Below are positions 8,753-17,562 of a stretch of 64,000 bases of DNA, in pieces. Both the position numbers and the translations under genes were made by a program. The notes beneath the pieces were generated by a model that saw only the letters and a program-made list of their open reading frames with translations, had not been told where the DNA came from and made no database searches. Numbering within the stretch: the stretch's first letter is position 1; every line of letters begins with the position of its first letter. Source of the stretch: Sulfidibacterium sp964549335 (GTDB lineage Bacteria > Bacteroidota > Bacteroidia > Bacteroidales > F082); assembly GCA_964549335.1 (NCBI GenBank), contig CAZJUQ010000011.1:62001-126000 (forward strand), written 5' to 3'.

Positions 8753-10006
8753 ATGAAAAGGAATTACACCATTGTAGTATTGATACTTGTGACGTTTTTT
8801 GTCATTTCGTTTTTAACAAATATTCTCGGGGCGTTAAATCCGGTTGTTTCAAAAAGTTACACTCTTACCGAAACTATGGCCGGATTTCTTCCTTTTGCCT
8901 TTTTTATTGCTTACGGAGTAATGTCCATACCTTCCGGGATACTTTTGGAAAAGTGGGGAGAAAAACGGATGATGATACTGGCTTTTTTTCTCGCTTTTTC
9001 GGGGGCATTGATTTTTGCCCTCTATCCGCGTTTCGATGTTTTTGTGGTGTCGTTGTTTACAATAGGAATGGGCATGGCTGTTCTTCAGGTTGTTATCAAT
9101 CCGCTTTTGCGTGTGGCTGGCGGCGAAGAGCATTTTGCTTTCAACTCGGTATTGGCACAGCTGATATTCGGGCTGGCTTCGTTTGTAAGCCCTCAAATGT
9201 ATTCGTATCTTGTAACTAATATCGACAGGGGAGAGGTGGATAAGCCGTTTATAGGTTTTTTCTCCTCGTTGGTACCGCAATCGCTTTCGTGGGTTTCCGT
9301 TTATTGGGTTTTTGCCTTGTTGAGTGTATTGATGATTGTGGTTATAGTTTTTGTAAAGTTTCCCGGTGTGGAGTTGCAAGAGGATGAAAAGGTAGGGTCG
9401 AAAGAGAGTTATGTGGAGTTGTTTAAAAACCGATACGTGATACTCTATTTTCTCGGTATATTCATGTATGTGGGTACCGAACAGGGAATATCCTATTGGA
9501 TGTCGAAATTTTTAAGTAACTATCACGGGATAAATCCCGATACCATTGGTGCCGATGCCGTTTCATATTTTTGGGGTTTGATGACCCTCGGCGGCATTCT
9601 CGGTCTTATACTTTTAAAATTGATAGACAGTAAATTGGTTTTAAGGTGGTTTACTGTTTTGGCAATAATAAGCCTTGCTTTGGCTTTGTACGGGAACGCC
9701 GGAATTTCGCTGTGGGCCTTTCCCTTGTCGGGATTTTTCCTTTCGGTAATGTATCCTGTAATAGTCTCTTTGGGGCTTAATTCGGTATCGAAACATCATG
9801 GCTCGTTTGCCGGAATATTGACCACTGGAATAGCAGGAGGAGCCGTTATTCAAATACTTATAGGAGGAATAAGCGATTTAACATCTTTAAAAACGGGTAT
9901 GTTGTTATTGTTTGTTACACTCGGTTATATTTTAAGTATAAGTTTTTGGGCAAAACCGATAATTAACAACAAAACATTAAAACTGAAAGAAATATTTAAA
10001 AAATAA
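8753..10006 (+). CDS. MFS sugar transporter, FHS/FucP-like
   Basis: A 417-residue inner-membrane carrier with about 12 hydrophobic segments, of the FHS branch of the major facilitator superfamily (FucP/GluP/NagP-like). This shows in the N-terminal FLTNILGALNPVVSK segment, the loop MSIPSGILLEKWGEKR between helices 2 and 3, and MGMAVLQVVINPLLR in helix 4. It is most likely a proton-coupled sugar importer. It begins 6 bp after the GH2 gene and its stop overlaps the start of the ROK kinase gene (TAATG), so it is translated in one operon. By context its substrate is glucosamine or N-acetylglucosamine released in the periplasm. Confidence 0.8.
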   Translation: MKRNYTIVVLILVTFFVISFLTNILGALNPVVSKSYTLTETMAGFLPFAFFIAYGVMSIPSGILLEKWGEKRMMILAFFLAFSGALIFALYPRFDVFVVSLFTIGMGMAVLQVVINPLLRVAGGEEHFAFNSVLAQLIFGLASFVSPQMYSYLVTNIDRGEVDKPFIGFFSSLVPQSLSWVSVYWVFALLSVLMIVVIVFVKFPGVELQEDEKVGSKESYVELFKNRYVILYFLGIFMYVGTEQGISYWMSKFLSNYHGINPDTIGADAVSYFWGLMTLGGILGLILLKLIDSKLVLRWFTVLAIISLALALYGNAGISLWAFPLSGFFLSVMYPVIVSLGLNSVSKHHGSFAGILTTGIAGGAVIQILIGGISDLTSLKTGMLLLFVTLGYILSISFWAKPIINNKTLKLKEIFKK

Positions 10007-10914
10007 TGGAACACTCTGAAAAAATAACACTGATAGGTGTCGATTTGGGCGGAACAAAAGTGGCTGCCGCAAAGGTAAGCGACTTTAAAGCCGGTGAAAT
10101 TATAAACAAACCGGTTCCTGCAAAAAGCGAAAATCCCCGGGATGTAATTAACGTTGTTATTGATGTAATTGATACATTGTTTGATCATTCGGTAAAAGGT
10201 ATAGGAATAGGAATACCGGGTTTGATAGACAGAAAAAAAGGAGTGGTAAACGATGTGCAAAACATACCTTCGTGGAAAGAGGTACGGCTGAAAGAGATTT
10301 TGGAAAAACGTTTCCTTGTACCCGTTTACCTCGATAACGATGCTAACTGTTATGCCCTTGGCGAGGCAAGGTTTGGCAGCGGAAGAGGTATCGACGACTT
10401 TGTGGGCATAACCATAGGTACGGGAATGGGGGGCGGAATTATTAAAAACGGCTTTCTGCTTTCCGATGCCCATTGCGGCTCGGGTGAGTTCGGTAATATC
10501 CCCTATCTTAATTCCATCTATGAAGATTATTGCAGCGGTAAGTTTTTTATAAAAAATTACGGAATGAAAGGCGAAGATTTGTATTCGGAGGCTTTGAAAG
10601 GAGACTCTTTTGCCTTGAATATTTTCAATGAGTTCGGAAAACATCTCGCAAACGCCGTAAAAACCGTAAAATTATCGCTTGACCCCGAAATGGTAATTAT
10701 CGGAGGCTCGGTGGCAAAGGCAAACCTCTTTTTTAAAACCGCCATGTGGAAAGAGTTGCTCAATTTCCCCTTCCCCAAAGCCATGGAAGGTTTTGACGTG
10801 ATATTTTCTGACGTCAAAAATATTGCCGTTTTGGGAGCGGCTTCTCTATATTACGATAGAACGGGAATAGGTTTGCCCGAAAAATATATTGTTCAATCTT
10901 TAATAAACAATTGA
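10006..10914 (+). CDS. ROK family sugar kinase (first of a tandem pair)
   Basis: A 302-residue ROK-family kinase. The phosphate-binding motif DLGGTK (Asp13, Thr17), the catalytic LDNDANC and the second ATP loop IGTGMGGG are intact, so it should be active. Two features deviate. The cysteine-rich zinc loop (CxCGxxGC) of most ROK kinases is absent, and the sugar-binding Glu-x-Gly-His is GEFGN, with Asn in place of His. By context it phosphorylates glucosamine or GlcNAc at O6, feeding the deaminase two genes downstream. Its ATG overlaps the MFS stop. The unusual pocket leaves open a different amino sugar. Confidence 0.8.
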   Translation: MEHSEKITLIGVDLGGTKVAAAKVSDFKAGEIINKPVPAKSENPRDVINVVIDVIDTLFDHSVKGIGIGIPGLIDRKKGVVNDVQNIPSWKEVRLKEILEKRFLVPVYLDNDANCYALGEARFGSGRGIDDFVGITIGTGMGGGIIKNGFLLSDAHCGSGEFGNIPYLNSIYEDYCSGKFFIKNYGMKGEDLYSEALKGDSFALNIFNEFGKHLANAVKTVKLSLDPEMVIIGGSVAKANLFFKTAMWKELLNFPFPKAMEGFDVIFSDVKNIAVLGAASLYYDRTGIGLPEKYIVQSLINN

Positions 10915-10917
10915 AAA

Positions 10918-11781
10918 ATGAAAAATGCAGTTGTGGGTATTTCGTTGGGAGGAAAAACTCTTGTTGCCGGAAAGGTGAAAGCCGGACGCATAGAAAAGAG
11001 CATTGCAATGAAAATTAACAACAAAGCTCCTGAAAACGAAATATTAAACGGAGTTTTCGATGTTATTGAAAAACTTAAAGACGATGAAGTTACGGGGATA
11101 GGCATAGGGTTACCTTCGCTGGTGGATGTGGAAAAGGGTATTGTTTACCGCGTTATGAATATCCCTTCGTGGCGCGAGGTACACATAAAAGAGATACTGG
11201 AAAACCATTTCGGCCTCGAAGTTTACGTTAACAACGACGCAAATTGTTTCGCAATAGGTGAAATGTATTTCGGAAAAACAAGAGGGGTTGAAAACAGTGT
11301 GGGATTAATACTCGGTGCCGGAGTTGGTGCCGGAATAATTTTCAAAGGACATCTCTATTCGGGAACAAATTGCGGTGCCGGAGAGTTTGGTGAAATACCT
11401 TTCAGGGATTTCAATTACGAATATTACCTTAACGATGCTTATTTCGAGATAAAATACGGCATTACCGCATCCACATTTATCAGCAGGGCAAAAAAGAAGG
11501 ACAAAATCGCCGTTGCAATATTGGAACAATACGGAAACGACCTCGGCAACTTGATAAAAACAATACTCTTTTCGGTTGACCCCGAAATAATTGTAATTGG
11601 CGGACCATTGTCGAAAGCTTTCCCCTGGTTTAAAGATAGTATGTGGAGCAAAATAAACACATTCCCCTATAAACATGCTCTTGCCAAACTGAAAATAGTG
11701 CAATCGGAACAAGAAGACATTGCCGTCCTCGGTGCCGCCGCACTCTATTTCGATGCTCAAAACAAAAGTTTAAAAAAGTAA
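10918..11781 (+). CDS. ROK family protein with degenerate ATP site (second of the pair)
   Basis: A 287-residue ROK protein, clearly a paralogue of the preceding gene (shared NIPSW-[KR]-EV and KEILE blocks, same layout). The phosphate-1 motif DxGGT is changed to SLGGKT: the Asp is Ser9 and a Lys is inserted. The second ATP loop GTG is GAG. The sugar-loop motif is GEFGE instead of GExGH, and the zinc loop is missing. The catalytic Asp of VNNDANC is kept. It may be a kinase with altered chemistry, an allosteric partner of the first protein, or a sugar sensor; there is no DNA-binding domain. It starts 3 bp after the first ROK gene and overlaps the deaminase gene by one base. Confidence 0.75.
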   Translation: MKNAVVGISLGGKTLVAGKVKAGRIEKSIAMKINNKAPENEILNGVFDVIEKLKDDEVTGIGIGLPSLVDVEKGIVYRVMNIPSWREVHIKEILENHFGLEVYVNNDANCFAIGEMYFGKTRGVENSVGLILGAGVGAGIIFKGHLYSGTNCGAGEFGEIPFRDFNYEYYLNDAYFEIKYGITASTFISRAKKKDKIAVAILEQYGNDLGNLIKTILFSVDPEIIVIGGPLSKAFPWFKDSMWSKINTFPYKHALAKLKIVQSEQEDIAVLGAAALYFDAQNKSLKK

Positions 11782-13697
11782 TGAATATGACGGAAAATTT
11801 GAAAAATTTGGATGTATTATCGCGACTGGAACGTAAATACGAAAAACTTTACACCGATGTTTTTGACAATGCCGAAGAGGCATCTGTGAAAATAGCGCGG
11901 GACATTGCGGCACAAATTAAAAAGAAGAACGATAAGGGTGAAAAATTTGTCCTTGGACTCGCCACGGGTTCAAGCCCGATATATATCTACCGCGAATGGG
12001 TTAATATGTACAAAAAGGGAGAGTTAAGTTTTAAAAACGTTGTAACCTTCAACCTCGACGAATATTATCCCATAGAACGCGACAACGTTCAAAGTTACTG
12101 GTATTTTATGCACGAACATTTGTTTAATCATGTAGATATCCTCCCGGAGAACATTCATATCCCCGACGGCATGGTTGACGAAGATAAGGTTTTCGACTTT
12201 TGTCAACAATACGAAACCGCCATTCGCCGGGCCGGAGGTATCGACCTGCAAATATTGGGAATAGGCCGTACAGGACATATCGGATTTAACGAGCCCGGTT
12301 CGGGAATAAATTCGCCTACCCGCCTTGTTACATTGGATGCGCTTACCATTGCCGATGCTGCAGCCGATTTTCACTCCGTTGAAAATGTGCCGCGCAAAGC
12401 CATTACCATGGGGGTGGGTACTATTATGCAGTCGCGAAAAATTATACTTGTGGCTTGGGGCGAAAAAAAGGCTTCTATAGTGCAAAAAGCCGTCGAAGGC
12501 AATATCGTAGAGTCGGTACCGGCTACATTTCTGCAAAAACATCCCGATACCAGAATTGTCCTTGATAAAGAGGCGGCGGCCGAACTTGTAAGGTTTAAAA
12601 CCCCTTGGCTGGTACGCAACGTTGAATGGAACGACAGACTTATACGTAAAGCCGTATTGTGGCTTTGCGAAAAAACCGGAAAACCAATTTTAAAACTTAC
12701 AAATAGGGACTATAACGATAATAACCTCGGCGAAATGGTGGTAAGCCACGGTCCGGCTTACGATATTAACCTTAAGGTTTTCAATATGCTTCAAAAAAGC
12801 ATTACCGGTTGGCCCGGCGGAAAACCTGATGCCGATGATTCGCAGCGTCCCGAACGGGCAAAACCCTTTCCCAAACGGGTGTTGATTTTCAGCCCCCATC
12901 CCGGCGACGATATGCTGGCAATGGGAGGAACCGTTAACAGACTTGTGCAGCAGGGACACAAGGTTTATATTGCTTATCAAACTTCGGGTAATATTGCCGT
13001 TGACGATAGCATGGTCTCTAAATATCTTTTCTTTGCCGGAAAAATTGCCGGTGATTTTAAAATAGACATACCTCAAATTCATAATTATTTGTCGCATAAA
13101 AAACCCGGCGATATCGATAAACACGAAATCCGTCTGCTTAAATCGTATATACGCAGGGCAGAAGCGGTGTCGGCTTGCGAGTTTTTGGGAATAGACAAAG
13201 AGCGCATCATATTTTTACAAATGCCCTTTTATGAAACGGGAACAATAAAAAAAGCAACTTTAACTCAACGGGATATTGATATTGTTGTGGAAACCATGCG
13301 CATGATAAAACCGCATCAAATTTATGCCGCCGGCGACCTTACCGACCCGCACGGCACTCACCGTAAATGTTTCGACAGCATTACCAAAGCGTTGGATATT
13401 GTTTCGGACGACAAATGGTTAACAGACTGCCGGGTTTGGATGTACCACGGAACCTGGAAAGAGTGGGAAATTGCAGATGTGGATATGGCCGTTCCGGTTA
13501 GCCCCGGTGAATTGAATAAAAAACGCTCGGCAATATTCAGACACTCAAGCCAAAAAGAGATAATGTATCCCGGAACCGACGATGTGGAAATTTGGCGTTT
13601 TGCAATTGACAGAAACCGCGAAACGGCAAAAAAATACAATAAATTCGGCATGGCTGAATATGAAGCCATGGAACTGTTTGTCGAATACCTGAAATGA
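11781..13697 (+). CDS. Glucosamine-6-phosphate deaminase-like protein fused to a PIG-L domain
   Basis: A 638-residue two-domain protein. Residues about 20-280 are of the NagB/6-phosphogluconolactonase fold: ATGSSP, FNLDEYYP (with the Asp of the proton-transfer site) and GIGRTGHIGFNEPGS. His166 and the following Glu match E. coli NagB His143 and Glu148, but the position of Asp141 is Thr164. Residues about 365-600 are a PIG-L/LmbE deacetylase domain with HPGDD (His373-Asp377) and DPHGTH. The usual HPDD is changed so that the general-base Asp is Gly375, while the metal-binding His and Asp remain. Fusions of this kind occur in Bacteroides, as I recall. The likely role is converting glucosamine-6-phosphate to fructose-6-phosphate plus ammonia; the second domain could deacetylate an N-acetyl precursor or be regulatory. 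Last gene of the operon. Confidence 0.85.
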   Translation: MNMTENLKNLDVLSRLERKYEKLYTDVFDNAEEASVKIARDIAAQIKKKNDKGEKFVLGLATGSSPIYIYREWVNMYKKGELSFKNVVTFNLDEYYPIERDNVQSYWYFMHEHLFNHVDILPENIHIPDGMVDEDKVFDFCQQYETAIRRAGGIDLQILGIGRTGHIGFNEPGSGINSPTRLVTLDALTIADAAADFHSVENVPRKAITMGVGTIMQSRKIILVAWGEKKASIVQKAVEGNIVESVPATFLQKHPDTRIVLDKEAAAELVRFKTPWLVRNVEWNDRLIRKAVLWLCEKTGKPILKLTNRDYNDNNLGEMVVSHGPAYDINLKVFNMLQKSITGWPGGKPDADDSQRPERAKPFPKRVLIFSPHPGDDMLAMGGTVNRLVQQGHKVYIAYQTSGNIAVDDSMVSKYLFFAGKIAGDFKIDIPQIHNYLSHKKPGDIDKHEIRLLKSYIRRAEAVSACEFLGIDKERIIFLQMPFYETGTIKKATLTQRDIDIVVETMRMIKPHQIYAAGDLTDPHGTHRKCFDSITKALDIVSDDKWLTDCRVWMYHGTWKEWEIADVDMAVPVSPGELNKKRSAIFRHSSQKEIMYPGTDDVEIWRFAIDRNRETAKKYNKFGMAEYEAMELFVEYLK

Positions 13698-14007
13698 TAA
13701 TGTTGAACCCTCATTAATTGTAAAATCTTCAGTTTTGTCCCGTGTTTCATCGACGGCATCTCTTCTTATGTCAATATGCTGTGTGTAATCTTTGTGTTTT
13801 GTACAATTTCTAACATCGTTCTATTCGTTATTGGTTTTTTCAATTTAAAATCTGTAAAATTATATCCTGATTTTAATGTTTACTCTTTTTTTATGATTTA
13901 AAGTTTGCTTATTATCATAAATCGACCTCTTATTTTCTTTAACAAATTATAATGGAGGGCTTATAAATAAAAAATGTGTAATTTGCATTCGTTAAAAAAG
14001 AGTTGTC
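13698..14007. other. Intergenic gap with no recognised gene
   Basis: About 310 bp of AT-rich sequence between the deaminase and the SLC13 carrier gene, both rightward. I see no clear terminator hairpin, no RNA gene and no credible ORF. A TAATTTG just before 13990 is one base short of a TAnnTTTG promoter box. Confidence 0.5.
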
Positions 14008-15540
14008 ATGTCTAAAAAAAATAATACTGTTCAAAAAACAGTAAGACTTACCGGACTACTGCTGGGGCTTGTTCTTTTTGCCGGCATTTTATTATTTGTA
14101 AATCTTGACCCCGAAAAGCCTGCCGCCACGGCAACATTGGCGGTAGCATTACTTATGGCTGTTTGGTGGATATTCGAGGTTGTTCCTTTGGCCGTTACGG
14201 CGCTATTGCCCGTTGTTCTTTACCCACTACTCGGCATAATGAACGGAAAAACGGTATCGTCGGTATATTTTAACGATATTATTTTTCTCTTTATCGGAGG
14301 TTTTATTGTAGCGCTTGCCATGCAGCGATGGAATCTGCATAAGCGTATAGCATTGCGAATATTATTGCTTACAGGGTCAAATCCCGGAAAAATATTATTC
14401 GGTTTTATGGGAGCCACGGCTTTTTTATCAATGTGGATTTCAAACACTGCTACCACCATGATGATGATTCCCATTTTGCTCTCCATAATCGAACAGATAA
14501 GCGGTAATATGAACAAGCGGTCGGCTTCGAAATTCACCGTGGGCTTGTTACTCGGTGTGGCTTACAGCGCATCAATAGGCGGCGTTGCAACTCTTGTGGG
14601 CACTCCCCCGAACCCCATGTTTGTAAAGGTCTTTGCAATAATGTTCCCTAAAGGTCCCGAGATAAGTTTTGCCTCTTGGTTTGTATTTGCCTTTCCAATA
14701 ACCCTAATTCTTTTTGTCGTTACCTGGGCTTATCTTTTTTATTTGTACAAACCTTCGGGCGACGACATAAAAACAATTGATGTTAGGTCGTTCAGGGAAG
14801 AGTACTACCTTTTGGGCAGACCCTCGCGCGAAGAGATTATCGTTTTTGCCGATTTTATTTTAATGGCATTACTGTGGATGACGCGAAACGGTTTCGCTTT
14901 CGGCGACTTTAAAATCCCGGGGTGGTCGGCGCTCTTTCCCGAACCCGGTTTTTTCAACGACGGCACGGTAGCCGTATTCATGGCTCTGCCATTATATTTT
15001 ATTCCCGTTAAGGGTAAAAAAAACAAATTTATTATGAATTGGAAATACTCGAAAAAAATACCTTGGAACATTGTGCTTTTGTTTGGCGGCGGCTTCGCCT
15101 TGGCAATAGGTTTTAAAAATTCGGGACTTTCCCAATGGTTTGGCAACTCATTGAACTTTTTCTCCGCTTTTCACCCCATACTCCTTGTTATTTCCATTAG
15201 TTTGCTTATGACATTTCTTACGGAGCTCACCTCAAACACCGCCACAACGCAAATTTTCCTGCCAATATTGGCCGCTCTTTCGGTTTCGGTAAATTTAAAC
15301 CCCCTCTTGCTCATGATTCCGGCTACACTTTCGGCTTCTATGGCTTTTATGTTACCTGTGGCAACACCCCCGAATGCCATTGTTTTCGGCTCCAATAAAA
15401 TAAAAATAGCACAAATGGCAAAAACAGGTCTAATCCTTAACTTTATAGGTGCTGTTATTATAACACTGTTTACATATTATTACGCTCCCGTTATCTTTAA
15501 TATCGATATGAATGTTTTCCCCTCGTGGGCTGCAAACTAA
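14008..15540 (+). CDS. SLC13/DASS family sodium:dicarboxylate or sulfate symporter
   Basis: A 510-residue inner-membrane protein with around a dozen hydrophobic segments. Both signature Ser-Asn-Thr motifs of the divalent anion:sodium symporters are present: MWISNTATTMMM in the first half and ELTSNTATTQIF in the second. In the family VcINDY these bind sodium and the carboxylate. It likely imports succinate, malate or a similar dianion with sodium; sulfate is an alternative. It stands alone, 310 bp from the preceding operon and 13 bp before a DMT exporter gene. Confidence 0.88.
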   Translation: MSKKNNTVQKTVRLTGLLLGLVLFAGILLFVNLDPEKPAATATLAVALLMAVWWIFEVVPLAVTALLPVVLYPLLGIMNGKTVSSVYFNDIIFLFIGGFIVALAMQRWNLHKRIALRILLLTGSNPGKILFGFMGATAFLSMWISNTATTMMMIPILLSIIEQISGNMNKRSASKFTVGLLLGVAYSASIGGVATLVGTPPNPMFVKVFAIMFPKGPEISFASWFVFAFPITLILFVVTWAYLFYLYKPSGDDIKTIDVRSFREEYYLLGRPSREEIIVFADFILMALLWMTRNGFAFGDFKIPGWSALFPEPGFFNDGTVAVFMALPLYFIPVKGKKNKFIMNWKYSKKIPWNIVLLFGGGFALAIGFKNSGLSQWFGNSLNFFSAFHPILLVISISLLMTFLTELTSNTATTQIFLPILAALSVSVNLNPLLLMIPATLSASMAFMLPVATPPNAIVFGSNKIKIAQMAKTGLILNFIGAVIITLFTYYYAPVIFNIDMNVFPSWAAN

Positions 15541-15553
15541 ACCTTTTTGATAA

Positions 15554-16450
15554 GTGAAAGAGGCTTCCAAATCTCAAAAAAAAGCATACATTTACGCTTT
15601 GTCGGCTGTTTTGTTTTGGTCGACAATGAGTTCGGCTTTTAAAATAACACTACGCTTCATAAATTTCGATGAACTTCTGTTTTGGTCGGCACTTTTCGGA
15701 TTTATTTTTCTCGGTCTTTACAAACTGTTAGTTACGGGGTTTGAAAAAACCTGTTTCAGTCCCGGGGCATTGTTGTCTTCAGCGCTTATGGGAGCTTTCA
15801 ATCCCTTCCTCTATTATCTTGTACTATTCAAGTCTTATTCGCTTCTGGAAGCTCAAATTGCAGGCACGTTAAATTATGTTTGGCCTATTTTCCTCGTTTT
15901 GTTTTCCATCTTGTTTCTCAAACAAAAAATACCTCTCAAAGCAATTTTGTCTTTGGTTGTAAGTTTTACCGGAATAGTAATAATAATTACCGGCGGCAAT
16001 TTAAAATCTTTACACATTAACAGCACTACGGGAATGTTGTTGGCATTGCTCAGCGCCCTTTTTTGGGCATCGTACTGGGTGCTTAATATGAAAGACACAC
16101 GTAACGAAACATCAAAAATTTGGCTTAATCTCTTTTTCGGACTAATTTACGTCTCTGTTTATTATCTTTTTACCCAAAAAAGGCTGTCGCTGCCGAGCCC
16201 CGGCGGATTGCTCGGTTCGTTGTACATCGGAATTTTCGAAATGAGTCTTACTTTTGTTATTTGGTTAAAGGCGCTGAACAACTCGTCCGACACCGCAAAG
16301 GTTAGCAATATTATTTTCTTGTCCCCATTTATCGCGCTGTTTTGGATTAACAATGCCGTTGGCGAAAGCATCCGTTTATCAACTTTTGCCGGTCTCTTTT
16401 TTATCGTTGCGGGTATAATCATGCAACAATATTTTGCAAGGCGCAAATAA
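15554..16450 (+). CDS. EamA/DMT family transporter
   Basis: A 298-residue protein of about ten transmembrane helices with two EamA repeats (about 8-140 and 155-295), typical of drug/metabolite exporters. The repeats show ALFWSTMSSAFK at the start and LLSALFWASYWVLNMK in the second half. The start used is GTG at 15554; no ATG lies between it and the first helix. It follows the SLC13 gene by 13 bp and may be co-transcribed. The substrate cannot be told from sequence; amino acids or metabolites are usual in the family. Confidence 0.8.
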   Translation: MKEASKSQKKAYIYALSAVLFWSTMSSAFKITLRFINFDELLFWSALFGFIFLGLYKLLVTGFEKTCFSPGALLSSALMGAFNPFLYYLVLFKSYSLLEAQIAGTLNYVWPIFLVLFSILFLKQKIPLKAILSLVVSFTGIVIIITGGNLKSLHINSTTGMLLALLSALFWASYWVLNMKDTRNETSKIWLNLFFGLIYVSVYYLFTQKRLSLPSPGGLLGSLYIGIFEMSLTFVIWLKALNNSSDTAKVSNIIFLSPFIALFWINNAVGESIRLSTFAGLFFIVAGIIMQQYFARRK

Positions 16451-16488
16451 AAACATCGTTAAAAACATTTCCGGATTTTACTGTTTTT

Positions 16489-16655
16489 TGGGCGGCAAAC
16501 GGGCTGTCCGCTAATAGTCCTCGGCGGCGGCGCTGTTCGGCAAGGGCGTTTTCAGGGGCTTCCTCACGTCAGCCCTGCCTCCGCCTGCCTCACTACCGCC
16601 GCCGCCTCCGGGCTGCCGCTTCCATCCCTGCCGCAACACTCCCCTGTTCTTAACA
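16489..16655 (+). repeat. Dispersed GC-rich intergenic repeat, copy A
   Basis: A GC-rich block of about 165 bp inside an AT-rich gap. Copy B (60203-60373) differs at about 13 of the first 146 positions, and copy C (53249-53436, opposite strand) is also clearly related. Each copy starts with GGGCGG next to a T run and contains GGGCTRTCCGCT, TAGTCCTCG, CACGTCAGCCCTGCC or a near variant, and ATCCCTRCCGCA. Possible stems in this copy are GCGGCA (16492-16497) with TGCCGC (16629-16634), and CGGCGGCG (16525-16532) with CGCCGCCG (16597-16604). No reading frame is conserved. It accounts for most of the 16451-16827 gap. Confidence 0.85.
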
Positions 16656-16787
16656 TCACCTTTTGTATTCCTGCTTTCAATTTTATTTCCGTTGACAAGA
16701 CTCGGAGTTTCACCCGGGTTTGCCTTTAACCCTCAAAATATGCCTCTAATGTTGTCGTGCGGTATATATCACGGTTTTACTTTTTAT

Positions 16788-16795
16788 TACTTTTG
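16788..16795 (+). promoter_or_regulatory. -7 promoter box of the GldN-like lipoprotein gene
   Basis: TACTTTTG matches TAnnTTTG exactly. Transcription would start near 16802, which fits the ATG at 16828. No good -33 box was found at the right spacing. Confidence 0.4.
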
Positions 16796-16827
16796 TACTC
16801 CACAATCTTTTTTTTAAATAGTTGAAA

Positions 16828-17376
16828 ATGAAACGTCATGTTTTTCCGCTTTTCTTAATCCTTTTGCTGATGCTCTCTTGCAACAGGGAACACCAACCGG
16901 TTTTGGTTACCGAAAAAATACAATACGATGTAAACATAAAAAGCCCTGACCCCGACTACGACTGGTGGATACAAAATTTGGTTGGCCCCGAGCGCGATAA
17001 AATTGTATCCCTGATTATGGAAGGCGTAAAAAGCGGAAAGTTTAAGGCTTACGACTATTATTACGAACCCCTCACGGTAAAACAGGTAAACGACATTATC
17101 GCCGATACCGTCGCCGTTAAAGTCCAAAGGGATGTGCCTCCCTACGATGTTTTCGATACTTTGATGATAGATAAAATAGAAAACCGCGATATTTTACGGT
17201 TGCGTTTTATGGAAGAGTGGCGCGTAAATCCGGCAACATTGCAATTCGAAAAAATAGTGCGCGGAATAGCTCCTGTGGCACGACGTATAAGTCAAACGGG
17301 TGAAGTGCGGTGGCAACCGCTTTTTTGGATTTTTCCCGACGATAAATTCGCAGAAAAACTTCGCAAAAGCCTCTAA
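16828..17376 (+). CDS. Orphan GldN-like lipoprotein
   Basis: A 182-residue lipoprotein (lipobox LMLSC, Cys18). By eye it resembles GldN of this same window: after a short spacer both run through an AYDYY/AYDVL element, PPYDVFDT versus PPYDEYDT, ILRLRFMEEW versus IMRLRIKEDW, and end in EVRWQPLFWIFPDDK versus EVTEPLFWISYPDSR. GldN is the periplasmic ring partner of GldK in type IX secretion. This copy is shorter and, unlike GldN, lipid-anchored. It lies far from the gldKLMN block, beside a peptidoglycan hydrolase. The start is the ATG at 16828, not the upstream TTG, because it gives a clean signal peptide. Function is unknown. Confidence 0.65.
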   Translation: MKRHVFPLFLILLLMLSCNREHQPVLVTEKIQYDVNIKSPDPDYDWWIQNLVGPERDKIVSLIMEGVKSGKFKAYDYYYEPLTVKQVNDIIADTVAVKVQRDVPPYDVFDTLMIDKIENRDILRLRFMEEWRVNPATLQFEKIVRGIAPVARRISQTGEVRWQPLFWIFPDDKFAEKLRKSL

Positions 17377-17562
17377 CCCCTTTGTCTGCTCCCAACAGGT
17401 TGACTTGTGGCTATTTCCGTACTTCCCCCTCCGCAACAAAAAACTCTTTTAAGCTCGAAAACCGTTTAATGTTATATCCTCTTTAATTTACAAACAATTT
17501 GTTGTGGACAAATACGTTTTTTCATAAGCAAATTCCGGCTTTTTAAAATTAATTTTGACCCT

